The notes beneath the pieces are model-generated. The model had not been told where the DNA came from, did not search any database, and was given only the letters and a program-made list of their open reading frames with translations. The translations under genes and the position numbers were made by a program. Positions 52,300 to 61,380 of a DNA stretch of 64,000 bases are shown here, piece after piece; within the stretch, counting starts at the first letter, position 1; every line of letters starts with the position of its first letter. Origin of the DNA: GCA-2705995 sp965661625 (GTDB lineage: Bacteria; Bacteroidota; Bacteroidia; Flavobacteriales_G; Salibacteraceae); NCBI GenBank assembly GCA_965661625.1, contig CBFIEM010000007.1, positions 1-64,000 of the forward strand. Direction: 5' to 3'.

Positions 52300-53664
52300 T
52301 CATTGTATAACTGTATTAAAAGTGATTTTTTGATTCTGAATGCGCCAAGGAGCAGGGTAGTGGTTATTGAGTCTGTTTCCGATTGACTTGACCCATCCTA
52401 ATGGCTGGTCTTTCCATGTGCATACAGTCCAGCCTTTAGGAGCTGAAATAGGCATAGAATGACCGGTAAGGAATGAAATGGCATCGTCATCAGCTAGAGG
52501 AATAGTATTAAAGTTATTTCGAGCAAAAGGCAACGTATGAGCTAGTGTTGGGTGAGGGAGGATTCCTTTTTTAACCAATTTACCTAACCCCGTCCCCCAG
52601 CTTCTCACATTCAATTGAGGTAGCTTGTTAGCGTGAACGCTGGCGGGTTCAGGCATAGCGAACCACCATTCACCACGTTCAGTGTACGCGTATTCGCCTT
52701 GTTCGAGTAGTTCTAACGGGTTAAAGTTTGGTTGAAGCAGTTTGCGTTTTTTATGAGGCTTCTGAGACCTTTTGTCAGCTTGGGTTGATCGTTTCTGAAG
52801 TGCAACCATGTATAGTCCTTCACCCGGGGTTAAATGAGGTAGGAAAGCATAGCCTCCAGAATCTTGTGCTGAAACTTGCCACTTATCATCAAGAGGTATA
52901 GGCACTAGGTCGAACTGCCCCGTATCAAGTAGAAATTTTAATTGTGTCTCGTTCTCTCCTGGGTTGAAAGTACACGTGCTGTAAATTAAATATCCATTAG
53001 GCTTCAGTGAAGGAATAATATCGGTTAGGATTGATGTTTGGGTCAACTCACAGTTCTGGAGTAATTCATGGCTCCATTGGTTCGAAGCTTCTGGGTGTTT
53101 CCTGAACATTCCTTCACCGCTGCAGGGAGCATCAACTAAAATGCAGTCAAATTGTTCGTGGTACTGTCCCAATTCGGCAGCACTATTTTGGGTGATAAGT
53201 GCATTGGCATTCCCATTGCGCATAATATTTTCTACAAGCGTACCTATGCGTTTGGAGCTCACCTCATTGCACACTAATAGCCCGGACCTTGAATCGAGGT
53301 GCTTCAAGAGCAAAGAGCTTTTACCACCAGGTGCAGCACAGAGGTCTAACCAGAGTCCATCTTTTTTAAGCTCAGGTAAGTGCTCAAGAACATGGTTCAA
53401 AAACATAGAACTAGATTCTTGAACGTAATAAGTTCCTGCATGCCACGCGGGGTCTCCTATGAATTTAATACGTTCCTTCAAATAGAACCCCTCTTTGCAC
53501 CAAGGAACCTGATTATCAGAAATACCATCGGCTAATGGTAATTGCTTAATGGGGTTTAAGCGAATACTCGTAGGTGATTCGTTCTTTAAAGCTCGCAAAA
53601 GCTGCGCAGCTTCATTTGGAAGCTGATTAGTAATGCGAGCGCTGAATCCTTCTGGAAGTTCCAT
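52300..53664 (-). CDS. RsmF-like rRNA cytosine-C5 methyltransferase
   Basis: A 454-residue SAM-dependent methyltransferase of the NOL1/NOP2/Sun group. The core has LDLCAAPGGKSSLLL (SAM binding), CNEVSSKRI, VDAPCSGEGMFR (first cysteine) and YSTCTFNPGENE (catalytic cysteine). The C-terminal region with NNFNTIPLADDDAISFLTG and KGWTVCTWKDQPLGWVK is that of RsmF/YebU-type enzymes. It should methylate 16S rRNA cytosine. It starts 10 bases after a terminator (53674), so its leader is unusually short. Confidence 0.9.
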   Translation of the reverse strand: MELPEGFSARITNQLPNEAAQLLRALKNESPTSIRLNPIKQLPLADGISDNQVPWCKEGFYLKERIKFIGDPAWHAGTYYVQESSSMFLNHVLEHLPELKKDGLWLDLCAAPGGKSSLLLKHLDSRSGLLVCNEVSSKRIGTLVENIMRNGNANALITQNSAAELGQYHEQFDCILVDAPCSGEGMFRKHPEASNQWSHELLQNCELTQTSILTDIIPSLKPNGYLIYSTCTFNPGENETQLKFLLDTGQFDLVPIPLDDKWQVSAQDSGGYAFLPHLTPGEGLYMVALQKRSTQADKRSQKPHKKRKLLQPNFNPLELLEQGEYAYTERGEWWFAMPEPASVHANKLPQLNVRSWGTGLGKLVKKGILPHPTLAHTLPFARNNFNTIPLADDDAISFLTGHSMPISAPKGWTVCTWKDQPLGWVKSIGNRLNNHYPAPWRIQNQKITFNTVIQ

Positions 53665-53673
53665 GAATAAAAA

Positions 53674-53693
53674 AAGCCCTCCAAAGAGGGCTT
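53674..53693 (-). terminator. Intrinsic terminator after DUF1573 gene
   Basis: An 8-base-pair stem AAGCCCTC (53674-53681) with GAGGGCTT (53686-53693) and a 4-base loop, followed on the minus strand by a T tract. It is only about 10 bases upstream of the RsmF-like start codon. Confidence 0.78.
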
Positions 53694-53714
53694 AAATTGA
53701 TGAAAAGTATAATG

Positions 53715-54260
53715 TTATTGTACCTCTTCAACTACAGCTGAAATACTCAACCGTGTTTCTCTAGGTTCTGTATTAGCAATAAGTGTAACCGTTTTATTCT
53801 GGTTTCCTTTTTGTTTTCCTGGTTTATAAACCACTTTTATTTCGCCCTCTTCACCTGGAGCAATAGGTTCTTTTGGGTATTCAGGTACGGTGCATCCACA
53901 TGAACCAGAAGCACTCTCAATTATGAGTGGGTTATCACCTGTGTTCGTAAACTTAAAAACATGCTTGTTTTCAGTGTCTTGATTGATGTTTCCAAATGAA
54001 TGGGACATCTGTGCGAAATTAACTGAAGTAGTTGGCCCTACTGGCTTTGCCGGTTCCGCTGGCTTTACCGCTTGCTGTGGCGTTGAATTTCCAATGGTAG
54101 GGTTAAACGCGTTTTGTTGGTTTGCCGGTGGAGTGGTCTGCGCGGCATTTTCAAACGTTTTCCTTGGTCTTGGTGCTTCTTCTTTAATAAAAACACTGTA
54201 AACCATTGTAAGGGTGAGTACACCTAAAAGCGCGAGTTTAATATTCTCTTTCATTTCCAT
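53715..54260 (-). CDS. DUF1573 exported protein
   Basis: A 181-residue protein with an N-terminal hydrophobic helix (residues 7-22), a Pro/Ala-rich linker (repeats like AKPVGPT) and a DUF1573 domain: FNFTN-like FKFTNTGDNPLIIESASGSCGCTVPEYP in parts, PGEEGEIKVVYKPG. It has an immunoglobulin-like fold of periplasmic proteins; the CGC pair is conserved. Function unknown. A terminator follows. Confidence 0.87.
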   Translation of the reverse strand: MEMKENIKLALLGVLTLTMVYSVFIKEEAPRPRKTFENAAQTTPPANQQNAFNPTIGNSTPQQAVKPAEPAKPVGPTTSVNFAQMSHSFGNINQDTENKHVFKFTNTGDNPLIIESASGSCGCTVPEYPKEPIAPGEEGEIKVVYKPGKQKGNQNKTVTLIANTEPRETRLSISAVVEEVQ

Positions 54261-54300
54261 AAGTCATTCTAATTTTCAAGCTCAAATTTAAAACTATCGG

Positions 54301-55899
54301 TTATTTATAAGTTAATTTCAAGTGTAAAAATGTGTCATCTTTCAATGTTTCAACTGCCTTATTAAAGGTGTTATCGTAATCATTGACAATTTGATAATAA
54401 GCACCAGATTCAAATAGATTTCGAGCAATGAGCCCTTTCAAGGAACGGTTAATTAAATCAGAAGATGTGTTGAGGTCTTCTTCAACGGGCTCTATTCCTT
54501 TTTCAGCAGCAAAATCAATAAGTTCTTCAAATGCGCCACTTTTAGTTGAGCTAAATTTCTGCTTAAACTCACCAATAGACGAATACTTTTTCTCCATAGT
54601 TGTTCGGTGCTCATCCATGTAGGTGAGTACGAATTGATTAAAAGCTCCTTTGCGCACAAGTTTACTGTAATACTCGGAGCCTTGTGTCGTATCTAGCGGT
54701 ACAAAGATGTCTGGCATTATGCCTCCTCCTCCGTATACAACACGGCTATTTTCGAGCGTTTCAAAGCGCAGTGAATCGGGGAAATCAATGTTTGAAGCAT
54801 CAGAAAGCTCCCCGCTTTCATAACGATTGATTAAGTCTTTGCCATAAGCTTCTTTATCACCATCTACATAGGGTCTTTGAATGCACCTTCCACTAGGCGT
54901 ATAATACCTCGAGACAGTCAGACGTATTGCAGAACCATCAGGAAGTGGAAAAGGCTTTTGTACTAACCCTTTTCCAAATGATCTTCTTCCAATTACAAGT
55001 CCTCTGTCCCAGTCTTGAACAGCACCGGTTACAATTTCGCTTGCTGATGCAGATCCTTCATCAATCAAAATGGCCAGTTTCCCTTTTTCAAAAGCTCCTC
55101 CTTTGGTAGCAAATGTTTCTTGTTTCGGGTAGGACCTTCCTTCGGTGTAAACAACAAGTTTGTCTTTGTCCAAAAACATATCAGCTAAATCAATGGCTGT
55201 ATTGAGGTATCCACCACCATTACCCCTAAGGTCTAATATTAGGCTTTCCATGCCGCTATCCTCAAGGACAGTCATCGCTTCAAAAATTTCTCCCATACTT
55301 GTGGCTGCGAATCGGTTGAGCTTGATGTAACCAATTTCATCATCAACCATGTAAGATGCATCTACACTGTAGATTGGAATTTTATCGCGAGTTATTTCAA
55401 AGTCAAGAAGCTCATCTTCTCCTTTACGCTTGATACCTACTGTAACTGTTGTTCCTTTTTTTCCGCGAAGATTGCGCACAACGTCTTGGTTGTTAAACCC
55501 AACCCCAGCAACAGTTGAATCATCAATGGTTACAATTTTATCTCCGGTAAGAATACCTACTTTTTCAGATGGCCCTCCACTGATTGGTGTAACCACAAGG
55601 ATGGTGTCATTTAGGATGTTAAACTGAATTCCTACACCTTCAAAGTTTCCCTGTAAGGGTTCATTCGCGCGCTTAAGTTCCTTGGCTGAGAAATACGTTG
55701 AGTGGGGATCTAGGTCTTTTAGCATTGCCTTGATTGCATCTTCAACTAGCTGAGGATGTTCGATGTCCTCAACATAGGCCAAGTCTAAATACCGGTAGAA
55801 TGTCTCTAACTTTTTGAGTTGCTGATCTGAGGTACTTTGGGCAATTACAGCAAGGCTAAATAGACACAAGGCAAAAAATGTAAAGAATTGTCTCATCAT
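54301..55899 (-). CDS. S41 family C-terminal processing peptidase
   Basis: A 532-residue periplasmic protease with signal peptide (to about AVIAQ). A PDZ domain (residues about 85-165, GVGIQFNILNDTILVV) precedes the peptidase core, with catalytic Ser in EGSASASEIVTGAVQDW and Lys in GRRSFGKGLVQ. It cleaves C-termini of proteins and may clear or mature envelope proteins. Extra C-terminal helices (about 380-532) are typical of the Bacteroidota form. The next gene is 1 base away. Confidence 0.92.
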   Translation of the reverse strand: MMRQFFTFFALCLFSLAVIAQSTSDQQLKKLETFYRYLDLAYVEDIEHPQLVEDAIKAMLKDLDPHSTYFSAKELKRANEPLQGNFEGVGIQFNILNDTILVVTPISGGPSEKVGILTGDKIVTIDDSTVAGVGFNNQDVVRNLRGKKGTTVTVGIKRKGEDELLDFEITRDKIPIYSVDASYMVDDEIGYIKLNRFAATSMGEIFEAMTVLEDSGMESLILDLRGNGGGYLNTAIDLADMFLDKDKLVVYTEGRSYPKQETFATKGGAFEKGKLAILIDEGSASASEIVTGAVQDWDRGLVIGRRSFGKGLVQKPFPLPDGSAIRLTVSRYYTPSGRCIQRPYVDGDKEAYGKDLINRYESGELSDASNIDFPDSLRFETLENSRVVYGGGGIMPDIFVPLDTTQGSEYYSKLVRKGAFNQFVLTYMDEHRTTMEKKYSSIGEFKQKFSSTKSGAFEELIDFAAEKGIEPVEEDLNTSSDLINRSLKGLIARNLFESGAYYQIVNDYDNTFNKAVETLKDDTFLHLKLTYK

Positions 55900-55900
55900 G

Positions 55901-56953
55901 TTATTTTGAAATTACAAGTGATAAAGATATAGGTAGGTGGTCTGAATAGCCACCATAATAATTGGGCCCTCCAAAGCTACGACTAGGAACGTGAACATTA
56001 TCTCGTTTATTATAGTAGAGCATAAAAGGGTGTTTAACTACATTAAATTCATCTAAGTGGGCTTGATAAGATCCAGAAAGACGTTGCCAGAATGATGTCG
56101 AACCAGCGGTAACCAAATTTGAAGATACTAAACATTGATCTAGCATTTGCCATTTACCGCGGTAGTAATACGTGCCAACTGTATCCGGAAAGGAGGCGCT
56201 AATGTTGTGCAAGCCTAGCTTTGACTGGCCAGACTTGCTTGATAGCAGCTTAAGCAAGCTTTTGTCAGAAGGCGTATCATTGAAATCTCCAACTACAATT
56301 ACGTGAGCTTCAGGTGAATTCTCAGCGTGTTCTGCTATGCTACTTTGAAGGATCTTGCTTACGGCTAACCTATTGGGTTCTGATTGTTCACGTCCACCTC
56401 TACGTGATGGGAAGTGATTGACAAAAATTAGAAAAGTATCTGCTTCCAGCCACACTCCTTTAACAAACAGTATATCTCGCGTTGTTCTACTTGTATCGGG
56501 TAATTGTACTCGGATGGCTTCACTTGAAATCACATCAAAGTGACTCGGATGGTATAGAAGTGCATTATCGATACCCCTGAAATCGGGACTGTCATAATGC
56601 ACGATTCCATAGTTTGCAGACTTAAGCTGATCTGTAGCTACTAAGTCCTTTAGCACACTTCGGTTTTCAACTTCACAAAGCGCAATAATATCAGGAAGGT
56701 TTTTACGAGATGCTGAAGCGATTACACGACTGAGGTGATTGAGCTTTTCGTTATACCGTTCTGTATCCCATTTTTTGGATCCAGTAGGTGTGTATTCGTC
56801 ATCAGTTCCGGTATTATTCGGAATGGTATCGAACAGGTTTTCAACATTATAAAAGATAAGTTGCCGCTTTTGCTTTTTCTGTGCGCAAGAAACTTGGGCA
56901 AGAGCAATGCATGCAATTAGAAGTAAATAAGCGGATTTACAGAATCTGGACAT
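55901..56953 (-). CDS. Endonuclease/exonuclease/phosphatase family lipoprotein
   Basis: A 350-residue protein with lipobox (QVSCAQKK). The EEP fold has LIFYNVENLFD, ALCEVENRSVLKDL (catalytic Glu), HYDSPDFRGIDNALLY, FVNHFPSR, VVGDFNDTPSD and YSDHLPISL (catalytic His). It may be a secreted nuclease or phosphodiesterase; exact substrate unknown. It is adjacent to the S41 protease gene by one base, suggesting a joint transcript. Confidence 0.87.
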   Translation of the reverse strand: MSRFCKSAYLLLIACIALAQVSCAQKKQKRQLIFYNVENLFDTIPNNTGTDDEYTPTGSKKWDTERYNEKLNHLSRVIASASRKNLPDIIALCEVENRSVLKDLVATDQLKSANYGIVHYDSPDFRGIDNALLYHPSHFDVISSEAIRVQLPDTSRTTRDILFVKGVWLEADTFLIFVNHFPSRRGGREQSEPNRLAVSKILQSSIAEHAENSPEAHVIVVGDFNDTPSDKSLLKLLSSKSGQSKLGLHNISASFPDTVGTYYYRGKWQMLDQCLVSSNLVTAGSTSFWQRLSGSYQAHLDEFNVVKHPFMLYYNKRDNVHVPSRSFGGPNYYGGYSDHLPISLSLVISK

Positions 56954-57024
56954 AATGGATGATCACAAAAGTCAAAAATAGTTAATCACCCAGGAGCAAA
57001 TGGTAAGAAGATGTTAATCCTTGC

Positions 57025-59115
57025 TTAGCGAATCATTTTGATAGCGTCTTTAGCTGGAAGTAGTTCTCCGTCAAACTCTCCAACTACAAAAACACCTTCA
57101 AACCCACGGCCAATTAAAGTCTGCTTGAATTGATTTGCTTCTTCGTAAGAGCGGAAGTCGCCAGCTACGTAACGGGTAACGCCATCATCGCCTTTTTTCT
57201 CCTCAACGTTATTTAGCTCCATGTATTTCTCAAGCGTTTTTGTTGGAACCGAGGCACGATAAGAGCCCAATTGAACCTTGAATGATAATTGCTCACGTTC
57301 AACGGAAGATAACTTGCGCTCAGTAGGAGGGATGTAAGATGTTCTAGCTTCTTTTAATGGAATTTTAGAACCTCCCCTTAACGCAACTACATAGGCATCT
57401 TTAAATCCTTTTTCCAACATGTCTATTTTAACCCTTGCAGCTTCAGCATAGTCATCGTATGCTCCGGTGTAATAGCGTGTAAAACCATCTGTACTCGATA
57501 TAGCCAAAACATTCGGTGCAACCGCAAAGATGCGCTCATTTGCGTCTTTACTAAATGCTCCTAACTGCACGCGGTACATTATTTTCTCTTCAAATGGCCA
57601 TTTATTCTCATCGTACGTGGCAATTTTCCCATCTACGTTTTTAAGTTGACCGGCTGTATTTTTTGAAACCAATCCTGTTTCAGCTACTCCCTGTTTTTCC
57701 AATTCAATTTTGCGCTGAAGGGCCTCTGGCAGGCTTTCATAGCTTCCTACAGACACAACAATTTTGTTTCCAACTTTAGAAGTGGTAACGTCAGGGAGGC
57801 TCAGGATACTATTTACTAGATTAGGAGGTATTGATTTTTCAAATTCACCAATTTTAACAGCATAAGTAGTAGCCGACCTACTTTTCCTTTTCGTTCTATT
57901 AGCGGCAATATCAACTGCATAGGACTCCCGCTCTATCTTTGAGTAAAGCCCTGTTGAGTCTAAAAACATTGTGCGCAATTCAATAAGCCGTTCATCCGTG
58001 TAAGTGATACCCACTGTATCAACAAATGCATTCAGCTTTGAACCTGGCTCTTCATCTTTATAATTTCCAACAGCATCTTTGTCATTGTCTAAAGGACAGC
58101 CAAACTCGTCAACTTCTACTCCTTTGGGTGTGGCAGCACAGAGGTCTAGAAAGTCGATGACCATATCGCTATCGTTATCGGCATTTTCTATTTCGGTAAA
58201 ATCATAGGCATCACCTTTTTTAGCGCGTTTTGGTCGTGTAAGGTCATAGCTGAAGCTAAAGCTTGTGTAAAGAAATCGATCATTGCGGTCATCACCACTC
58301 CTATTTCCTGCGCTATTGGCCGTAATCCCATCGATGAAATCTGTTTGCGAAAAAAAGTAAGTAGCGCCGACTTTAAACTTTACCCGCTCGGATAAATTCA
58401 TGCGAACGCCTGCACTTACGGGTATGGCAAATGAAAATTCATCGTATTCGTCAAAACCATCTGCGTTGAGGGTTCTGATATCTGTTTCGTACACATAGTC
58501 CCTTTGAATTCGAACAGCATCTGTAAAATTCGGAGCATCCTCCGGAAGGTTTCGAACAGTTCCATCTTCCCAATAGAAATACGTATTACCGAATTCGTCT
58601 TGTAGATCTGTTTTTGAAATGAATTCAAACGTGTGGATACCAACACCCACATAAGGTTCTAATATGCGATCTTCAGGTAAAAGGTGATCAAAGTTGTATT
58701 CAAGCCCAATACCACCACCTGTTAATGTCGATTCAAAGTTCAAATTACGCGTTATACTTCGTTCGTTTGCCGATACTTTTCCTGTCCAAATCTGGAAGCT
58801 AAGGTTTAGGAAGTCATTGATGGGCTGAACAAGTTGGAGGTTATATGCAAGTCGACTTGTTAGCGGGTTGTTTGCGCGATTATCTCGGCTAATGTCTCCA
58901 TAAAACCCGAGCATTCCGACACCCAGTGAAATTGTTGGAGTAAAAACCACACCACTTTCTGCATCTATAGATTCCCAATTAACTGACGACGAAGCGCGTT
59001 TATTTGTAGGATCTTCCTGGCTTTGCGCAGAAAAACAGGAGGTCGCTAGTGCAGCGGATAAAAGAAGTCGTGCCAGTTTCAATCGCTCTAATTTGATTTG
59101 TCTAAAGTAAGACAT
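57025..59115 (-). CDS. Outer-membrane barrel protein with TSP3 hinge and SPOR-like repeats
   Basis: A 696-residue exported protein. After a signal peptide (to about CFSAQSQ), residues about 60-300 form an outer-membrane beta-barrel with OmpA-like N-terminus (GGGIGLEYNFDHLL). A calcium-type hinge follows (ADNDSDMVIDFLDLC, PKGVEVDEFGCP). Then three SPOR-like repeats: YAVKIGEFEKS, MYRVQLGAFSKD and SFKVQLGSYRAS. The usual C-terminal OmpA peptidoglycan domain is missing. It is immediately followed by another SPOR-bearing gene, and may link outer membrane and wall. Confidence 0.78.
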   Translation of the reverse strand: MSYFRQIKLERLKLARLLLSAALATSCFSAQSQEDPTNKRASSSVNWESIDAESGVVFTPTISLGVGMLGFYGDISRDNRANNPLTSRLAYNLQLVQPINDFLNLSFQIWTGKVSANERSITRNLNFESTLTGGGIGLEYNFDHLLPEDRILEPYVGVGIHTFEFISKTDLQDEFGNTYFYWEDGTVRNLPEDAPNFTDAVRIQRDYVYETDIRTLNADGFDEYDEFSFAIPVSAGVRMNLSERVKFKVGATYFFSQTDFIDGITANSAGNRSGDDRNDRFLYTSFSFSYDLTRPKRAKKGDAYDFTEIENADNDSDMVIDFLDLCAATPKGVEVDEFGCPLDNDKDAVGNYKDEEPGSKLNAFVDTVGITYTDERLIELRTMFLDSTGLYSKIERESYAVDIAANRTKRKSRSATTYAVKIGEFEKSIPPNLVNSILSLPDVTTSKVGNKIVVSVGSYESLPEALQRKIELEKQGVAETGLVSKNTAGQLKNVDGKIATYDENKWPFEEKIMYRVQLGAFSKDANERIFAVAPNVLAISSTDGFTRYYTGAYDDYAEAARVKIDMLEKGFKDAYVVALRGGSKIPLKEARTSYIPPTERKLSSVEREQLSFKVQLGSYRASVPTKTLEKYMELNNVEEKKGDDGVTRYVAGDFRSYEEANQFKQTLIGRGFEGVFVVGEFDGELLPAKDAIKMIR

Positions 59116-60537
59116 TTATTTTAACCATTTCTGACCGGTTACCATCAAAGCTTCTTGAACAGTTATGCGCTCACCATCGCGATAAGCTACAACGAAAGGA
59201 CCGGGAAAATTATAAGTGCTATTCAGTTCGACACGACTATCCCTTGCGTTTTTATATTGATCATAGTTGCCATTGGTATACTTAAACCAACCTTCATGTT
59301 GCTCTAAATAAAACTCGGCGGTGTAATTGTGTTGGCGCTTAAAATATGGAGAGGCTACTTCATGCTTTCCAGCAAGTAATTGGATGCGATAAAATACTCC
59401 AGTTTCTGGGGCTGGTGTTGAGGTAACGGCAGCCACGTCTTCAGCATCGTTAATTTTAGGTTGATTCAATGACTGCTCTGTGTCTGTATGAGATGCGGTG
59501 ATTGGCTCCTCAATTAAATCGGGGTTTGAGGTGGATTGGCTATCCTCTTGTTCTGGGGCAGCAACAATTTCTGTTGTGCTTTCAGCTGCTGAATCAGGCA
59601 ATGGGGTAGAGGAGGTGCTCGTTTCATTGCTTGCCAAACGCTCCTTTTCTACGTCATTTGCCTCTGGTATTTGAGGAGTTTCGTCTGCTAAAGTATCTGG
59701 ATTTGGTGTAACATCAGCTGTATGTGATTCTTCAGGTTTCCAGGGATTGATATCCGCCGTCTGCGTGCTGCCTTTATGGAGGTAAGAAAAGGTTCCAAAA
59801 ACGGCTTGTATCGTTTTGTTCTCAGCTTGACTTAAATCAAGTTCGTAGGCAACGCTGAATTCAGCTTCGGAAGGAAGTTCGAGCCAAACAAATTTCGCTT
59901 TTTTATCTACGACACTGAATACCCCACCTTGTTCTTCAACAGCTGATGCAATGGCGTTTGCAGGAATGAAATCTTGAACCTTTGCGAACCCATTTACGTT
60001 TTCCTTTTTAACGGTGATTGTAACACGGTAGCGGTTTATGCCAATCGATTCAACTTCCCGCTCAGTAGCCACTATGGGGTCAGGGATTTGAACTACTTTC
60101 TCCTGTGGTTCAGGACCTACAGCTATAATGCCTGGGGCTGCATCATGTGACATGCGTTGATTTTCATCCAGGTAAGAAAATTTTCCACCCATTGGGATTT
60201 CAGTCAATGTTGAATCTTTAAGAATGAGCCGGTATTGTAGTGCTATGCTTGACGAATCCGGTAAGTTCATCCATATAAATTTCGCTACGCCATCGCTAAA
60301 AGTGAACGTCGCTCCTTGGGAGTCGTCTACTTCAACAGTTAATCCTTTTGGTAAGTACTGTACGAATTTAGCAAAGCCACTCACACTTCCTTTGTGGATG
60401 GTTGTGGTAACCGACACTGAACTCAAGTGTTCAACACGGTTAGGGTATTCTTGCTTGATTTCAATCGTTTCTAACAGCAAAGCCGCAATCAGGCCAGAAA
60501 TAAAAACGTAAACGAGAATAGAAATCGATTTCACCAT
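59116..60537 (-). CDS. Envelope protein with duplicated domain and C-terminal SPOR-like unit
   Basis: A 473-residue protein starting with a membrane anchor (residues 1-20). Two homologous units (about residues 30-125 and 160-255) share VSGFAKF(V)Q / VNGFAKVQ, AKFIWMNLP / AKFVWLELP and GKFSYL / GTFSYL. A low-complexity Ser/Thr/Glu linker follows, and residues about 390-473 form a SPOR-like domain (YRIQLLAG, GPFVVAYRDGERITV). ATG 60537 is preferred because a -7 element lies at 60561, upstream of it but inside the longer ORF. The stop abuts the next start. Function unknown. Confidence 0.75.
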   Translation of the reverse strand: MVKSISILVYVFISGLIAALLLETIEIKQEYPNRVEHLSSVSVTTTIHKGSVSGFAKFVQYLPKGLTVEVDDSQGATFTFSDGVAKFIWMNLPDSSSIALQYRLILKDSTLTEIPMGGKFSYLDENQRMSHDAAPGIIAVGPEPQEKVVQIPDPIVATEREVESIGINRYRVTITVKKENVNGFAKVQDFIPANAIASAVEEQGGVFSVVDKKAKFVWLELPSEAEFSVAYELDLSQAENKTIQAVFGTFSYLHKGSTQTADINPWKPEESHTADVTPNPDTLADETPQIPEANDVEKERLASNETSTSSTPLPDSAAESTTEIVAAPEQEDSQSTSNPDLIEEPITASHTDTEQSLNQPKINDAEDVAAVTSTPAPETGVFYRIQLLAGKHEVASPYFKRQHNYTAEFYLEQHEGWFKYTNGNYDQYKNARDSRVELNSTYNFPGPFVVAYRDGERITVQEALMVTGQKWLK

Positions 60538-60560
60538 GGTATTAGAGTTCCAATTATTAC

Positions 60561-60568
60561 CAAAAGTA
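60561..60568 (-). promoter_or_regulatory. -7 element of SPOR-like gene pair
   Basis: Minus-strand TACTTTTG, 24 bases before the ATG at 60537. It supports that start and a transcript covering 57025-60537. The rest of the gap 60538-60672 shows no ORF. Confidence 0.4.
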
Positions 60569-60672
60569 ATTGGCCCCATGGTGTGATTTTGTGGATTACC
60601 TGTTAATTAGTAACAGAATAATGTTAAAAACCTGTTGAATACATTGTTTATAAGCTGTTGAAAACTGAACCT

Positions 60673-61377
60673 CTAGAAATTAGGGCTCAATAAAAACTTA
60701 CTGTAAAAGTCATCAATAGCATCTACCGCTTCATCAGAAGTGTCTACAAGCTGAATCAGGTCGAGGTCTTTAGGTGAAATGTTTTTGTATTCGTTGAGCA
60801 AGGTAGCCTTTATCCAATCTAACAGACCCGACCAGTAAGCTGTTCCAACAAGAATAATAGGGAACTGTCCAATCTTTTCAGTTTGAATTAGGGTAATGGC
60901 TTCAAATAGCTCGTCAAGTGTTCCAAATCCACCGGGTAAAACAATAAATCCTTGGGAATACTTGACAAACATCAGCTTCCGAACAAAGAAATAATCAAAA
61001 TTGATGAATTTGTCTGAATCAATGTAAGGGTTGGAATGTTGTTCAAATGGCAAGTCAATATTAAGTCCTACTGACCTTCCATTTCCTCGGTTTGCGCCCT
61101 TATTTCCAGCTTCCATAATTCCAGGTCCACCCCCAGTAATGATCCCATAGCCTTTTTCAGTTAGCGAGTAGGCAATTTCTTCGGCAAGCAAATAATGGGG
61201 ATGATCAGGTTCTGTCCTCGCGGATCCAAATAGGGTTACACAGGGGCCTATTTTTGCGAGTTTTTCAAAACCTTCAACAATTTCGGACATCATTTTAAAA
61301 ACCTGCCATGAGTCGGTAGTTTTTATTTCATTCCATGATTTTTCCTTAAATGCCTTTTTAATATTTTTCTCTGCCAT
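60673..61377 (-). CDS. LOG family protein (TIGR00730 Rossmann fold)
   Basis: A 234-residue member of the LOG family (lysine-decarboxylase-like fold, cytokinin riboside monophosphate phosphoribohydrolase). The signature PGGFGTLDELFEAITL and ITGGGPGIMEAGNKGA are intact, as is FGSARTEPDHPHY. The reaction releases base from nucleoside monophosphates. It starts 3 bases after murQ and is the last gene of the E1-murQ-LOG transcript. Confidence 0.92.
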   Translation of the reverse strand: MAEKNIKKAFKEKSWNEIKTTDSWQVFKMMSEIVEGFEKLAKIGPCVTLFGSARTEPDHPHYLLAEEIAYSLTEKGYGIITGGGPGIMEAGNKGANRGNGRSVGLNIDLPFEQHSNPYIDSDKFINFDYFFVRKLMFVKYSQGFIVLPGGFGTLDELFEAITLIQTEKIGQFPIILVGTAYWSGLLDWIKATLLNEYKNISPKDLDLIQLVDTSDEAVDAIDDFYSKFLLSPNF

Positions 61378-61380
61378 GAT

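Noticed and set aside
53141..53422. 93-residue plus-strand ORF inside the RsmF-like gene
   Set aside because: Antisense to the SAM-binding and catalytic motifs; no independent evidence of expression.
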